Shown here: one piece after another, positions 1-8,378 of the stretch
Layout: each line of letters starts with the position of its first letter
Numbering within the stretch: position 1 is the stretch's first letter
The notes under the pieces: model-generated
Seen by the model: the letters and a program-made list of their open reading frames with translations, nothing else
Database searches by the model: none
Told to the model about the DNA's origin: nothing
Program-made: the position numbers and the translations under genes
Source of the DNA: a bacterium
GTDB lineage: Bacteria > UBP6 > JAFGXH01
DNA: 35,536 nt
Direction: 5' to 3'
Assembly (NCBI GenBank): GCA_027064085.1
Contig: JAMOQH010000135.1
Location: 1 to 35,536 of the forward strand

Positions 1-151
1 TTTTCTTTCATCTATATTAATCATAGTAAGTCCATCTGAATAAACTGATTTTACTATTTTTCATTAAAAATATCAAATTTATTTATGATTTCATCTTGAA
101 AGATTACAAAAAGTAATTATATTAAGTCAACTTAGTTTTTAGGAGTTAAAT
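1..151. other. Left-edge intergenic region
   Basis: No supportable gene lies here. On the minus strand an ATG at 22-24 opens a frame that runs off the left edge for eight codons (MINIDERK), too short to call. The right part carries the pepF promoter and ribosome binding site, listed separately. Confidence 0.5.
96..123 (+). promoter_or_regulatory. Predicted sigma70-type promoter for pepF
   Basis: TTGAAA at 96-101 and TATATT at 118-123 are separated by 16 bp. An AGGAG ribosome binding site at 141-145 follows, six bases before the ATG at 152. This is consensus matching only, in AT-rich DNA. Confidence 0.5.
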
Positions 152-1930
152 ATGATTAAACGAAGTGAAGTAAAAAAAACAGATATGTGGAATGTATCAT
201 TAATTTATAAATCAGATGATGATTTTTTAGCTGAATATGAAAATATAAAAAGTCAAATATCTAAATTAGCTGATTTCAAAGGAAGTTTAAATAATTCGGA
301 GAATATTAAAAAATTTATAGAAGAAGACATAAGAATATCAAGAATTGTGTCAAAACTAGCAATTTATGCTCATATGAACCATGATACTGATACTAAAAAT
401 GCGACTTATGCTGATTTTAATGCTAAAATAGAGAGTTTAGCCAATAAAATGGGAGAAATAACATCATTTTACAGACCTGAATTACTTTCAAAAAGTGAAA
501 ATTTTTTAAATGAGCTTAAAAATGACCCCGAAATGTCTTTTTATAAACAATATTTAGATAATATTACTAGATATAAGCCTCATACCCTAAGTGATGCCGA
601 GGAAAATTTACTTGCAATGAGCAATGAAGCCCTTGAAGGGCCAGCAAATGCGTTTTCATACTTAAATTCGGCTGATTTAAAGTTTGAAGATGCTATAACA
701 AAAGATGGAGAAAAAAGGCCTTTATCTCATGGAAGTTTTGGTATGTATTTAATTGATGATGACAGGGAATTAAGAAAAGATGCTTTTGTAAAAATGCATC
801 AATCATATAAGAATCTTGAAAATACTATTGCTGCAATATTTAGTGCTAATATTAAAGGTGAAATTTTTGCATCGAGAGCTAGAAAGTTTAATTCAGTGAT
901 AGAAGCAAGTTTATTTAGTGATATGGCTCCGTTAAGTGTTTATAATTCTTTAATTGAAGCAGTAAATAAAAATTTACCAATTTTACATAAATATTTTGAT
1001 TTAAGAAAAAAGGTAATGAAATTAGATGAGATACATTTATATGATATGTATAAGCCTATGGCAGAAGGTTTTAACAAGAAATATACCTATGATGAAGCTC
1101 TAGAAATGGTTTTTGAGGCCTTAAAGCCTCTTGGGGAGCAATATATTTCTGATTTAAAGGCAGGTATAGAAAGAGGTTGGGTTGATAAATATGAAAATGA
1201 GGGGAAAAGAAGTGGTGCATATTCAACTGGTTGTCATGATACTGAACCTTTTGTTTTAATGAATTTTAATGGAACTTTAAATGATGTTTTTACATTAGCT
1301 CATGAGTTAGGACATTCAATGCACAGTTTTTATTCTAGAAAGCATCAAGAACCTTTATACAGTGGATATAAGATTTTTGTAGCAGAGGTGGCAAGTATAT
1401 TTAATGAAACTTTGTTAACTAAGTATTTACTCCAAAAAGCAGAGTCTAGAAATGAAAAATTTGGTTTATTAAATAAATATTTAGAAAGTTTTAGAACAAC
1501 TATGTTTAGGCAGGTTATGTTTGCTGAATATGAGCAGTTAGTTCATCAAAAAGCAGAAGAAGGGATTCCTTTAACTGTTGATAAATTAAATTCATGGTAT
1601 TATGACTTAAATAAAAAGTACTTTGGAGATGAAGTAGTTGTAGATAAGGAAATTGAAATAGAATGGGCAAGAATACCTCATTTTTATTATAATTTTTATG
1701 TTTATAAATATGCAATTGGTTTTGCAACAAGTTCTGCATTGGCTAAAAAAGTTCTTGAAGGTGGAAAACAGGAACTTAATGAATACCTTGGATTTTTAAA
1801 AGCAGGTAGTAGTGATTATCCTATTAATATTCTTAAAAAAGCAGGTGTTGATTTAACAACTCCAAAGCCCGTTGATGATGCAATGTCATTATTTGCTGAT
1901 ACTTTAAAGGAGTTTGAAAAATTAATCTGA
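152..1930 (+). CDS. pepF: Oligoendopeptidase F (M3B zinc metallopeptidase)
   Basis: Cytoplasmic zinc oligopeptidase that cleaves short peptides. The protein is 592 aa, typical of the PepF/M3B family (about 600 aa). The zinc site HELGH is at about residues 384-388 in 'LAHELGHSMHS', and the downstream metal-ligand Glu is in 'VAEVASIFNE' (about residue 412). The C-terminal 'IPHFYYNFYVYKYAIGFATS' segment is also typical of the family. There is no signal peptide. The start is supported by AGGAG six bases upstream. It is a single-gene transcription unit, convergent with the minus-strand thioredoxin-TPR gene. Nothing appears broken. Family assignment is secure; the physiological peptide substrate cannot be read from sequence. 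Confidence 0.95.
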   Translation: MIKRSEVKKTDMWNVSLIYKSDDDFLAEYENIKSQISKLADFKGSLNNSENIKKFIEEDIRISRIVSKLAIYAHMNHDTDTKNATYADFNAKIESLANKMGEITSFYRPELLSKSENFLNELKNDPEMSFYKQYLDNITRYKPHTLSDAEENLLAMSNEALEGPANAFSYLNSADLKFEDAITKDGEKRPLSHGSFGMYLIDDDRELRKDAFVKMHQSYKNLENTIAAIFSANIKGEIFASRARKFNSVIEASLFSDMAPLSVYNSLIEAVNKNLPILHKYFDLRKKVMKLDEIHLYDMYKPMAEGFNKKYTYDEALEMVFEALKPLGEQYISDLKAGIERGWVDKYENEGKRSGAYSTGCHDTEPFVLMNFNGTLNDVFTLAHELGHSMHSFYSRKHQEPLYSGYKIFVAEVASIFNETLLTKYLLQKAESRNEKFGLLNKYLESFRTTMFRQVMFAEYEQLVHQKAEEGIPLTVDKLNSWYYDLNKKYFGDEVVVDKEIEIEWARIPHFYYNFYVYKYAIGFATSSALAKKVLEGGKQELNEYLGFLKAGSSDYPINILKKAGVDLTTPKPVDDAMSLFADTLKEFEKLI

Positions 1931-1960
1931 TTTAGATATTCATACCCTTGCTGAATAATT

Positions 1961-2875
1961 TTACTTTATAACTTTATATTTCTTATTTTCTTTTTTTATT
2001 GCCTTTTCTATTTGCTTTTTAATAGCTTTAGTATCTTGTAAATATATGCCAGAATACCCTATTGCTACATCAGAATAAAACTTAGCTTTTTTTAAGAATT
2101 TTAGCTTTCTAAAACCATCTTTTTGTTTTCTCGATAAAACATAATAAATTCTCGCTAAATTATAGTAAGACCTCTGATTTTTTTTGTTATATTTTAAAGA
2201 TTCAAAATATTCGTTTTTAGCTTTTCTATACTGACCTTTATTAAAATAAATATCACCAGTATTATTATAAAATTTAGCCTGAGGGTCTTCTGTAATTACT
2301 TTGTAGGCTCTCATTTGTGTATGTTCGCCTTCTTCATCTGAAATTTCTATAATTTTAGGTTTAGTACCGTTGTTGTTATATAATTCAGCAATCTCTTTTT
2401 TATTTAGTTTAGAGATTTTATTTCCTTTTTTACTCATTCTATATGCTTTTTTTCCTATTTTTCTTTTTAATGCTTTTAAAAACTTTGAATCGGAATATTC
2501 TACTTTTATATAGAATTTTTTGTATTTACCATTTGGGTATATTAACACTAAAGTTGGAAATCCAGTAATTTTATATTGTTGCATTATTTTTTTTACAATA
2601 TTTGATTTTGATTTACTGCCAATATTTATTGCTATTTTGGTAAATCCTTTTAAATACTCTTGAACTTTAGGACTAGCCAATTTTTTATCCATTTTTTTAC
2701 AATAAGGACACCAAGTTGCATAAACATATAAAAGAATTGGAACTTTGTCTTTTTTAATTGTTTGTATCTTGGTTTTATAGGCAAAAGAACTATTTAACCA
2801 ATTAACAGGAGGGGTCGCTTTTATTAAAAAGGGGAGTGAAATAAAAAATATGATTACAATTAACATTCTTTTCAT
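1961..2875 (-). CDS. Secreted thioredoxin-like protein with TPR region
   Basis: 304 aa with an N-terminal signal sequence (MKRMLIVIIFFISLPFLIKA). A thioredoxin-fold domain follows with redox motif WCPYC (Cys56, Cys59) in 'YATWCPYCKKMDKKL', and the fold's cis-Pro region is 'ITGFPTLVLIYPNGK'. The C-terminal half has TPR-like helices ('AKFYNNTGDIYFNKGQYRKAKNEYFESLKY'). It is probably a periplasmic thiol-disulfide protein (DsbD-gamma/'thioredoxin_7' type); the TPR part may bind a partner. An AGGA site precedes the start. It lies 63 bp downstream of the barrel gene on the same strand, so it may be the last gene of that unit. The redox fold is clear; partner and direction (oxidase or reductase) are unknown. 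Confidence 0.8.
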   Translation of the reverse strand: MKRMLIVIIFFISLPFLIKATPPVNWLNSSFAYKTKIQTIKKDKVPILLYVYATWCPYCKKMDKKLASPKVQEYLKGFTKIAINIGSKSKSNIVKKIMQQYKITGFPTLVLIYPNGKYKKFYIKVEYSDSKFLKALKRKIGKKAYRMSKKGNKISKLNKKEIAELYNNNGTKPKIIEISDEEGEHTQMRAYKVITEDPQAKFYNNTGDIYFNKGQYRKAKNEYFESLKYNKKNQRSYYNLARIYYVLSRKQKDGFRKLKFLKKAKFYSDVAIGYSGIYLQDTKAIKKQIEKAIKKENKKYKVIK

Positions 2876-2938
2876 ATCTAAATCCTAAAAATTATATAAT
2901 TTAAGATAGCTTATTTAGTAAAAAAATTCAATTTTTAT

Positions 2939-4285
2939 TTAGAACTTATAATTTATTGAGCATTTTAAGTGAAAACCTTCTAAATTTTTTATATTAATTT
3001 TTCCTTCTTCCTGAGTATTTTGAGTATAAGTAATAGATATTGGAATAACTTGAGATAATAATAAATTTAATTTTAAGTTATTGATTTTAAAAGATATCTT
3101 TGCTGACAGATGTATTAAATGAATTGATATATCATTGTTATACATAATTTGATTCTGTTTCGCCATACCCAAAAAACCTGCTTCATAAGTTTTAGAGTTA
3201 GGGTGTATTATTGTTAAATCATAAAAAATTTCAGGAATAAAATTTAATTTGTTATTAAAAAAACTTAGTTTATTTTTTATTCTTGAGATATATCTTTTAT
3301 ATTCAGGTTTAGATGAAAAATTAAATCTTCCTCCTACCCAAGAACTTTCATCATCTGTAAATGGCCATGATTCAATATTACCATAAAAATAAGAACTTAT
3401 TTTTTGATAAAAAATATCTATGCTTAATGTAGTGAATCTTTTAAATATAAAGCCTAAATTATAACTATAATTATTATAATCTTTAACTATAAATTTTGAG
3501 AATTTTACATTATCGAGTTCGTTTTTTATATCTGCAGAAATAAATTTCTCTAAATAATTAAAGTATATTGAATAATTTTTAAAATTAACTTGTGTTTTTA
3601 GTAGAAATTCATTTATTTTGCTTGTTTCTTCAATTGTAAAGTCTTTTTTGGGTAAATTTAATGTTTTAATGTTTGTAATTGTATTTGTGAAATTTAATTT
3701 AAGTTTATTATATAGATTTAGGTTAAATCCAAGTAGTTGGAATTTTTTATTATAATTATATGGAAATATAAAATCTTTATTTTGGGTAATTAAGTTACTC
3801 AAAGAAGAGTCTTGCTTTTCATATTTTGAAAAATAGATTTTATATTTTATATTTTTAACATCAAAAGTATAATTTAAATAAACTCCGTATTTAAGTTTGT
3901 CCTTTGAATGAAAATTAATATTTAATATTCCTTTTAATGAAATATTATATTTTAATATTCCTGATTTTAGTTCTAAATCATCTTTTTTTGTATTTTGTTT
4001 TAAGTTAAACTCGTTTGTATTGTAGTTAAAATAGTTATATTTTCTTTTATAATCAAAAGAAAATAAAATAAATTTATATTTGTAATTTCCTAAAAACTGG
4101 TTTTCATAGTTGTATATTTTGATATTATTTCTATCTAAATTTTTGTTAATGTTTAATTTATAAGAAATATTATTTATCTCTTGTGATTCTAGTGGAGTGT
4201 CAATTTTTATATATGGATTAATAAAATTATTTGTAGATTCATTTATAGGAAAGAAAGAGTATATCAAGAACAGAATGTTGAGCAT
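2939..4285 (-). CDS. Putative outer-membrane beta-barrel protein
   Basis: I do not recognise a family. The 448-aa product begins with a short hydrophobic stretch (MLNILFLIYSFF) that could be a signal sequence, though it lacks the usual basic N-region. It then shows alternating polar/hydrophobic, Tyr/Asn/Phe-rich strands throughout and ends in Phe ('LKCSINYKF'), the terminal residue common in outer-membrane barrels. An in-frame stop four codons upstream makes this ATG the first possible one. The Shine-Dalgarno is weak, so translation may be coupled to the lipoprotein gene, whose stop is 24 bp upstream. Outer-membrane location is an inference from composition, strand pattern and the C-terminus; a substrate cannot be proposed. 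Confidence 0.6.
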   Translation of the reverse strand: MLNILFLIYSFFPINESTNNFINPYIKIDTPLESQEINNISYKLNINKNLDRNNIKIYNYENQFLGNYKYKFILFSFDYKRKYNYFNYNTNEFNLKQNTKKDDLELKSGILKYNISLKGILNINFHSKDKLKYGVYLNYTFDVKNIKYKIYFSKYEKQDSSLSNLITQNKDFIFPYNYNKKFQLLGFNLNLYNKLKLNFTNTITNIKTLNLPKKDFTIEETSKINEFLLKTQVNFKNYSIYFNYLEKFISADIKNELDNVKFSKFIVKDYNNYSYNLGFIFKRFTTLSIDIFYQKISSYFYGNIESWPFTDDESSWVGGRFNFSSKPEYKRYISRIKNKLSFFNNKLNFIPEIFYDLTIIHPNSKTYEAGFLGMAKQNQIMYNNDISIHLIHLSAKISFKINNLKLNLLLSQVIPISITYTQNTQEEGKINIKNLEGFHLKCSINYKF

Positions 4286-4309
4286 TTTACTAAATTTCTA
4301 ATTGAAGAC

Positions 4310-4600
4310 TTATTTATCACCTGCCCATTCACAATAACTATCTGTATTGCAAGTTTCGTTACTGTCACAATCGGTATCATTTGAACATCTTTTACCGTAT
4401 TCACAAATATTTTCTGTTGAACAATGTTCTCCTGAGCTACAATTTGAATCTTCACTACATCTAGTACCATTTGCACAATAGTTGTCTGTTCCGCAATGTT
4501 CGTAAGTTTCACATTCGGTATCTGTTGAACATGCTTTTCCATATTTGCATGTAAAATCTTTTGTACAGTGATAATATGGGTCTCCGTCATAACATGAAAC
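4310..4600 (-). repeat. 72-bp tandem repeats encoding 24-aa Cys-rich units
   Basis: The 3' end of the lipoprotein gene encodes successive units CSTDTEC..., CSEDSNC... and CSNDTDC..., each about 24 aa (72 bp) with Cys at fixed spacing, preceded by a shortened unit (CTKDFTC). Unit number could vary between strains. Confidence 0.65.
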
Positions 4601-5782
4601 ATTTGCTGAACATTCGTAAATCTCTGTAAATAATTTGATATCTTCTTGAGAAGGATTTCCTGCTAATAATCCACCAAATGTTGTATCAGGAAAGATTAAA
4701 CTTACTCTATTTTCTGCAACAAGTTTTACTTTTAATTCATTATTTTCAATTGAAACAGTGTAATCAGGAAGGAGTGCTTTTAGGTCAGTAGGAGCATTAT
4801 TAAAGAAATTTGATATTGTAAGACTTAAGGCAATTCCATTGTTTTTTAATTCATAAGGATTGTTTAAAGCGTCTTTAATCTTTAGTAAATTATCCTTAAA
4901 TTTATATATATTATCAACTGTTTTAGCTGTATTTTTTATTAAATCATTATCTTGGTCATCTGTTTCTGCTAATAAAAATTCTATAGCATCAAGAGCTTTG
5001 TTAACTGCTTCATTTGCTTTATTGTGTGCTGACACCATTTTTCCTGCATTAAGAAGTGTAAGGAAGTTAGAACCTTTGGTTAAAGCATTTTTAATTCCTT
5101 CTAGTGAGTAATCGTTAAGGTCTATTTTATATGCTTGTGTTAAATTAGTTCCTGCTTTTACTGACAGTAGAATTGCATGAAAAGCTTTTATTTCAGTCAT
5201 ATCAAGCTCAAAAGTATCTCCTTCTGTTTCATCATAAAATTCAGGTGTTATTAGATATACATAGTTTTTGTTTTCAGGTTTATCAAGAATGGCCATTCTA
5301 TCTAATGAATAGTCTATTGCTGGAATAAATGCATTATTTATAAAATTAGAGAATTTTAATCTTGCTTCTGTTAATGATGCACTATCAAGATCAAAATTAT
5401 TATTTACATTCCACCACGCATTTCTTAGTTTAATAAATTCAGGGTCTTTTAATAAAGCTAAAATTCTTGAAATTGCTGCACCTAATTGAGCATCTAAATT
5501 ACCTGGGTCTGCTTCAATTGCTTCATTATAAAGATTATAGGCGTTTGTAAAGTCAAAACTATCCATATCCTCAGGGTTTTCAATACCTGAATTACAGTCA
5601 TCTCCACTGCATTCAGTTGTTTCTGTTTTTTCTTTTACTATCTTTAAGGCTTTTGTAAAAGCATGATTTGCAAGCTCTGTTTTCATTTTTGATTTTTCTG
5701 GATCTACTTTATCAGAAGTTGAGTCAGTACAGCTTGTAATGATAAACAATGTAGTTAGTACTAAAACGATTATTTTTTTCAT
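4310..5782 (-). CDS. Cys-rich repeat lipoprotein
   Basis: 490 aa with a lipoprotein signal ending in lipobox ITSC (MKKIIVLVLTTLFIITSC). The central roughly 370 residues are helical; 'NAYNLYNEAIEADPGNLDAQLGAA' looks TPR-like. The last roughly 100 residues form a Cys-rich module with three 24-residue units of pattern C-S-x-D-x-x-C-x(5)-C-x(5)-C-x(4,5), plus a partial one. Such modules occur in surface proteins of myxobacteria-like bacteria and probably form disulfides outside the inner membrane. It is first in a minus-strand group with the barrel and thioredoxin-TPR genes; a nearby periplasmic thioredoxin-fold protein suits disulfide-rich clients, but that link is inferred. AGGAG precedes the ATG. 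The ORF-track entry 4264-4602 is a frame shadow of the Cys repeats. Confidence 0.85.
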   Translation of the reverse strand: MKKIIVLVLTTLFIITSCTDSTSDKVDPEKSKMKTELANHAFTKALKIVKEKTETTECSGDDCNSGIENPEDMDSFDFTNAYNLYNEAIEADPGNLDAQLGAAISRILALLKDPEFIKLRNAWWNVNNNFDLDSASLTEARLKFSNFINNAFIPAIDYSLDRMAILDKPENKNYVYLITPEFYDETEGDTFELDMTEIKAFHAILLSVKAGTNLTQAYKIDLNDYSLEGIKNALTKGSNFLTLLNAGKMVSAHNKANEAVNKALDAIEFLLAETDDQDNDLIKNTAKTVDNIYKFKDNLLKIKDALNNPYELKNNGIALSLTISNFFNNAPTDLKALLPDYTVSIENNELKVKLVAENRVSLIFPDTTFGGLLAGNPSQEDIKLFTEIYECSANVSCYDGDPYYHCTKDFTCKYGKACSTDTECETYEHCGTDNYCANGTRCSEDSNCSSGEHCSTENICEYGKRCSNDTDCDSNETCNTDSYCEWAGDK

Positions 5783-5971
5783 GTTAAACTCCTGTAAATA
5801 AAAAATAATAACACAAGGTAGTTAAGCAAATGTTTTTCCTATTATTATTTATTTAATTTTATCTTGTTGTAATATGTTGATAATACTTGTTTATTTTTTT
5901 TATTTCCGTGTTTAGTGGTTTCATTATTTTTTTGTTAAAAAAAATAATGAATATAAATGAGGAGTAATGAT

Positions 5972-5983
5972 GACATTTGTGTC
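5972..5983. promoter_or_regulatory. Dyad GACA-N4-TGTC, copy 1
   Basis: GACATTTGTGTC: 4-bp perfect half-sites spaced by 4. With copy 2 it lies 33 bp apart start to start, both upstream of the feo -35 box. Possible binding site for an unidentified regulator. Confidence 0.35.
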
Positions 5984-6004
5984 TTAAAAACTGACTTGAT
6001 TCAC

Positions 6005-6016
6005 GACATTTTTGTC
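6005..6016. promoter_or_regulatory. Dyad GACA-N4-TGTC, copy 2
   Basis: GACATTTTTGTC, same half-sites as copy 1. Its centre lies about 72 bp upstream of the predicted feo transcription start (about 6083), a plausible activator distance. Confidence 0.35.
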
Positions 6017-6048
6017 ATTTTTGTTTTTTATCAATTTTATAAAAGCAC

Positions 6049-6076
6049 TTGACATTCTTTAAAAAATTAATATACT
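6049..6076 (+). promoter_or_regulatory. Strong sigma70-type promoter for feoAB
   Basis: Perfect -35 TTGACA at 6049-6054, 16-bp spacer, and -10 TATACT at 6071-6076. The ORF-track start for feoA (a TTG at 6049) is the -35 box itself, so that start is wrong. Confidence 0.75.
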
Positions 6077-6083
6077 TAATCTT

Positions 6084-6102
6084 GAAAATGGTTTTCATTT
6101 TC
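6084..6102. promoter_or_regulatory. Fur-like iron box
   Basis: GAAAATGGTTTTCATTTTC matches 14 of 19 positions of the classical Fur consensus (GATAATGATAATCATTATC). It has perfect 7-bp inverted ends (GAAAATG/CATTTTC). It lies just downstream of the -10 box, over the predicted transcription start, where a bound repressor would block initiation. Position and target (ferrous iron uptake) both fit Fur. Confidence 0.7.
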
Positions 6103-6114
6103 TTTGGAGGGTAT

Positions 6115-6348
6115 ATGACTGTATATGATTTAAAAATTGGAGATAATGCAAAAATTATTAATTTTTTAGCTGGTAGAGAATTTAGAAGAAGATTGGTTTC
6201 TCTTGGAGTAACAAAAGAAAGTAAATTTACTATTAAACATGTTACCATGATGCGTAATGTTTTTGAACTCGAAATGGAAAGTGGAACATTGGTTGCTTTA
6301 AGAAAAGGTGAAGCTAGAAAAGTAGAGGTGAAGTTATGCAAGAAATAA
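6115..6348 (+). CDS. feoA: Ferrous iron transport protein A
   Basis: A 77-aa SH3-like FeoA domain protein (MTVYDLKIGDNAKI...VKLCKK), the small cytoplasmic partner of FeoB. The pattern 'LKIGDNAKIINF..GREFRRRLVSLGVTKESKFTI' is typical. The ATG at 6115 is chosen because GGAGG lies at 6106-6110. The longer ORF-track form (start 6049) would begin in the -35 box and include the -10 and Fur box. It overlaps feoB by 13 bp, implying translational coupling. Regulation is probably by Fur at the overlapping operator. Confidence 0.9.
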   Translation: MTVYDLKIGDNAKIINFLAGREFRRRLVSLGVTKESKFTIKHVTMMRNVFELEMESGTLVALRKGEARKVEVKLCKK

Positions 6349-8378
6349 AAATAGCATTTGTTGGGCAACCTAATGTTGGGAAATCAATGCTAATTAACGC
6401 AATCAGTAAATCCAATTTGAAAGTGGGCAATTTTAGTGGTGTAACAGTTGATAGTACTAATATTAATTTTGAATACAAAGAATACAAAATTCAAATAACG
6501 GATTTACCCGGAGCCTATTCTTTAAGCGATTTTACACAAGAGGAGAAAGTAACAAAAGACTTTTTAGAAAATGAAGAATATGATTTAATTGTAAATGTAT
6601 TAGATTCCACAAATTTAGAAAGAAATTTATATCTAACATCTGAACTTTTAATGCTTAATAAAAGGATAATAATTGTCTTAAATATGATAGATGAAGCGAA
6701 TAAAGAAGGGATAGATATAAACTCAAAACAATTATCTAAAATATTAGGAAGAAAGGTATTAAAAACAAGTGCTTCAAAGGAAATAGGAATACAAGAATTA
6801 ATAGATGCTATTATTGAGACATATAACTCTGATTTAAAGCTTGCTAAGATAAGATTTAGTGATGTTATAGAGGAAGAAATTATAAATATTGTTGATATTT
6901 TATCAAAAAGAAAGTTTAAATCTAAGCTTGATTATCATGTTTTGGCTATTAATTTACTAAAAAAAGACAAAAAAACAATACATATGTTTCATGAAGAGCC
7001 AATTTGGATAGAATTACATGAAGTTGTTAAATCTGCCTATGAACATATTTACATACACTATAATAACTATGATATTGATGAAATTTTTGAAGAAAATAGA
7101 GTTGCATTTTCAAAGGGAGCATATTCAGAAACCGTAAAACTAACTAAATCTAAAAAAAGTAATCTAACAGATAAGCTAGATTCTATTTTAATTCATCCTT
7201 TATTTGGTTTGCCTGTATTTTTGTTTTTGATTTGGGGATTATTTCAGCTTACATTCAAACTAGGGCAAATACCAATGGATTATATTGATTCTGCATTTAA
7301 TCTTCTTATTGAAATGGTCAAAAACTCACTAGGTAATGGTGAAATTGGTAGTATGCTGGGAGATGGAGCTCTTGCTGGAGTGGGGGCTGTTGTAATGTTT
7401 TTACCTAATATAATTATCTTATTTTTAGGAATAACACTATTGGAAACAACAGGCTATATGGCAAGGGCGGCTTTTTTACTAGATGGTTTTTTTCATAAAT
7501 TTGGCTTACATGGTAAAAGTTTTATTCCACTTGTTACTGGATTTGGTTGTACTGTTCCTGCTTACATGGCAACAAGAACATTAAAAAATAGAAAAGATAA
7601 ATTAATTACTTTATTTGTGTTGGGGTTTATTTCATGTTCGGCAAGATTACCAATTTATGTATTATTTATAGGTACTTTTTTTAAAGGCTATGATGCAGGA
7701 AATATACTGTTTTTAATTTATCTTTCAGGAGCTATGTTTTCTCTTGTTGCTGCCAAAATATTGAGAAAAACAGCTTTTAAGGGTGAAGACGAACCTTTTG
7801 TTATGGAAATGCCTAAATATAGATTACCATCATTTAGGTTGGTATGGCATTCTGTATATGGACAGGCAATTAGTTATTTAAAAAAAGCAGGTACTTTTAT
7901 TTTATTGGCTTCTGCTTTGGTTTGGTATGCAAGTAATTATCCTAAAATTGATAATAAATCTGTTGAAATTGAGCAAAGTTATTTAGGTAGCATAGGCAAA
8001 ACAATAGAGCCTTTTTTTGAACCTATTGGTTTTAATTGGAAGATGAGTGTTGCTATTTTAACAGGATTATCTGCCAAGGAAGTTGTTGTTTCTACTTTGA
8101 AAGTTTTATATGTTGATAAAGATAGTAGTAACGGAGATGTTCCTGATGAAGAAAATCAAGGACTAATTAAAGCTCTTAAAAAGAATATTTCTATACCTTC
8201 TGCAATAGCATTTTTAATTTTTATAATGTTGTATATCCCATGTTTTGCTGCAGCTGCTGTTTTTACAAGAGAAGCGGGAGGGATTAAATATTTAGGATAC
8301 TTATTTGTATTTACAACAACAACTGCATGGATATTTTCTCTTATAGCTTATCATTTATCTAAATTTTTAATTACTTAG
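6336..8378 (+). CDS. feoB: Ferrous iron transporter B (GTPase permease)
   Basis: 680-aa inner-membrane Fe(II) transporter with an N-terminal G domain: G1 GQPNVGKS (residues 10-17), G3 DLPG and G4 NMID. A helical GDI-like region follows, then the polytopic membrane domain with Gate-type segments ('GFGCTVPAYMATRTLKNRKDK', 'FISCSARLPIYVLF', 'LTGLSAKEVVVSTL'). The length is slightly short but normal for the family. Its start lies inside feoA (13-bp overlap) with GAGG upstream. No feoC follows. The 3' end overlaps the convergent kinase gene by 4 bp. Confidence 0.95.
   Translation: MQEIKIAFVGQPNVGKSMLINAISKSNLKVGNFSGVTVDSTNINFEYKEYKIQITDLPGAYSLSDFTQEEKVTKDFLENEEYDLIVNVLDSTNLERNLYLTSELLMLNKRIIIVLNMIDEANKEGIDINSKQLSKILGRKVLKTSASKEIGIQELIDAIIETYNSDLKLAKIRFSDVIEEEIINIVDILSKRKFKSKLDYHVLAINLLKKDKKTIHMFHEEPIWIELHEVVKSAYEHIYIHYNNYDIDEIFEENRVAFSKGAYSETVKLTKSKKSNLTDKLDSILIHPLFGLPVFLFLIWGLFQLTFKLGQIPMDYIDSAFNLLIEMVKNSLGNGEIGSMLGDGALAGVGAVVMFLPNIIILFLGITLLETTGYMARAAFLLDGFFHKFGLHGKSFIPLVTGFGCTVPAYMATRTLKNRKDKLITLFVLGFISCSARLPIYVLFIGTFFKGYDAGNILFLIYLSGAMFSLVAAKILRKTAFKGEDEPFVMEMPKYRLPSFRLVWHSVYGQAISYLKKAGTFILLASALVWYASNYPKIDNKSVEIEQSYLGSIGKTIEPFFEPIGFNWKMSVAILTGLSAKEVVVSTLKVLYVDKDSSNGDVPDEENQGLIKALKKNISIPSAIAFLIFIMLYIPCFAAAAVFTREAGGIKYLGYLFVFTTTTAWIFSLIAYHLSKFLIT

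Larger units (their letters stand above)
5783..6114. promoter_or_regulatory. Divergent regulatory region between lipoprotein gene and feoAB
   Basis: 332 bp with no gene. The left part holds the ribosome binding site and probable promoter of the minus-strand lipoprotein gene. The right part holds two GACA-N4-TGTC dyads, the feo promoter and a Fur-like box (listed separately). The ORF 6015-6368 (minus) is a shadow of feoA. Confidence 0.7.

Noticed and set aside
1-64. Possible minus-strand gene start at the left edge (MINIDERK...)
   Set aside because: Only eight codons are visible with a poor ribosome binding site; other ATGs here hit stops quickly.
4264-4602. 112-aa minus-strand ORF
   Set aside because: It is another frame of the Cys-rich repeats of the lipoprotein gene; its repetitive I/V/T/Q composition is what shifted Cys-repeat codons give, and it has no ribosome binding site.
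6015-6368. 117-aa minus-strand ORF across feoA
   Set aside because: It lies antisense to feoA and the feo promoter and has no family features; a shadow.
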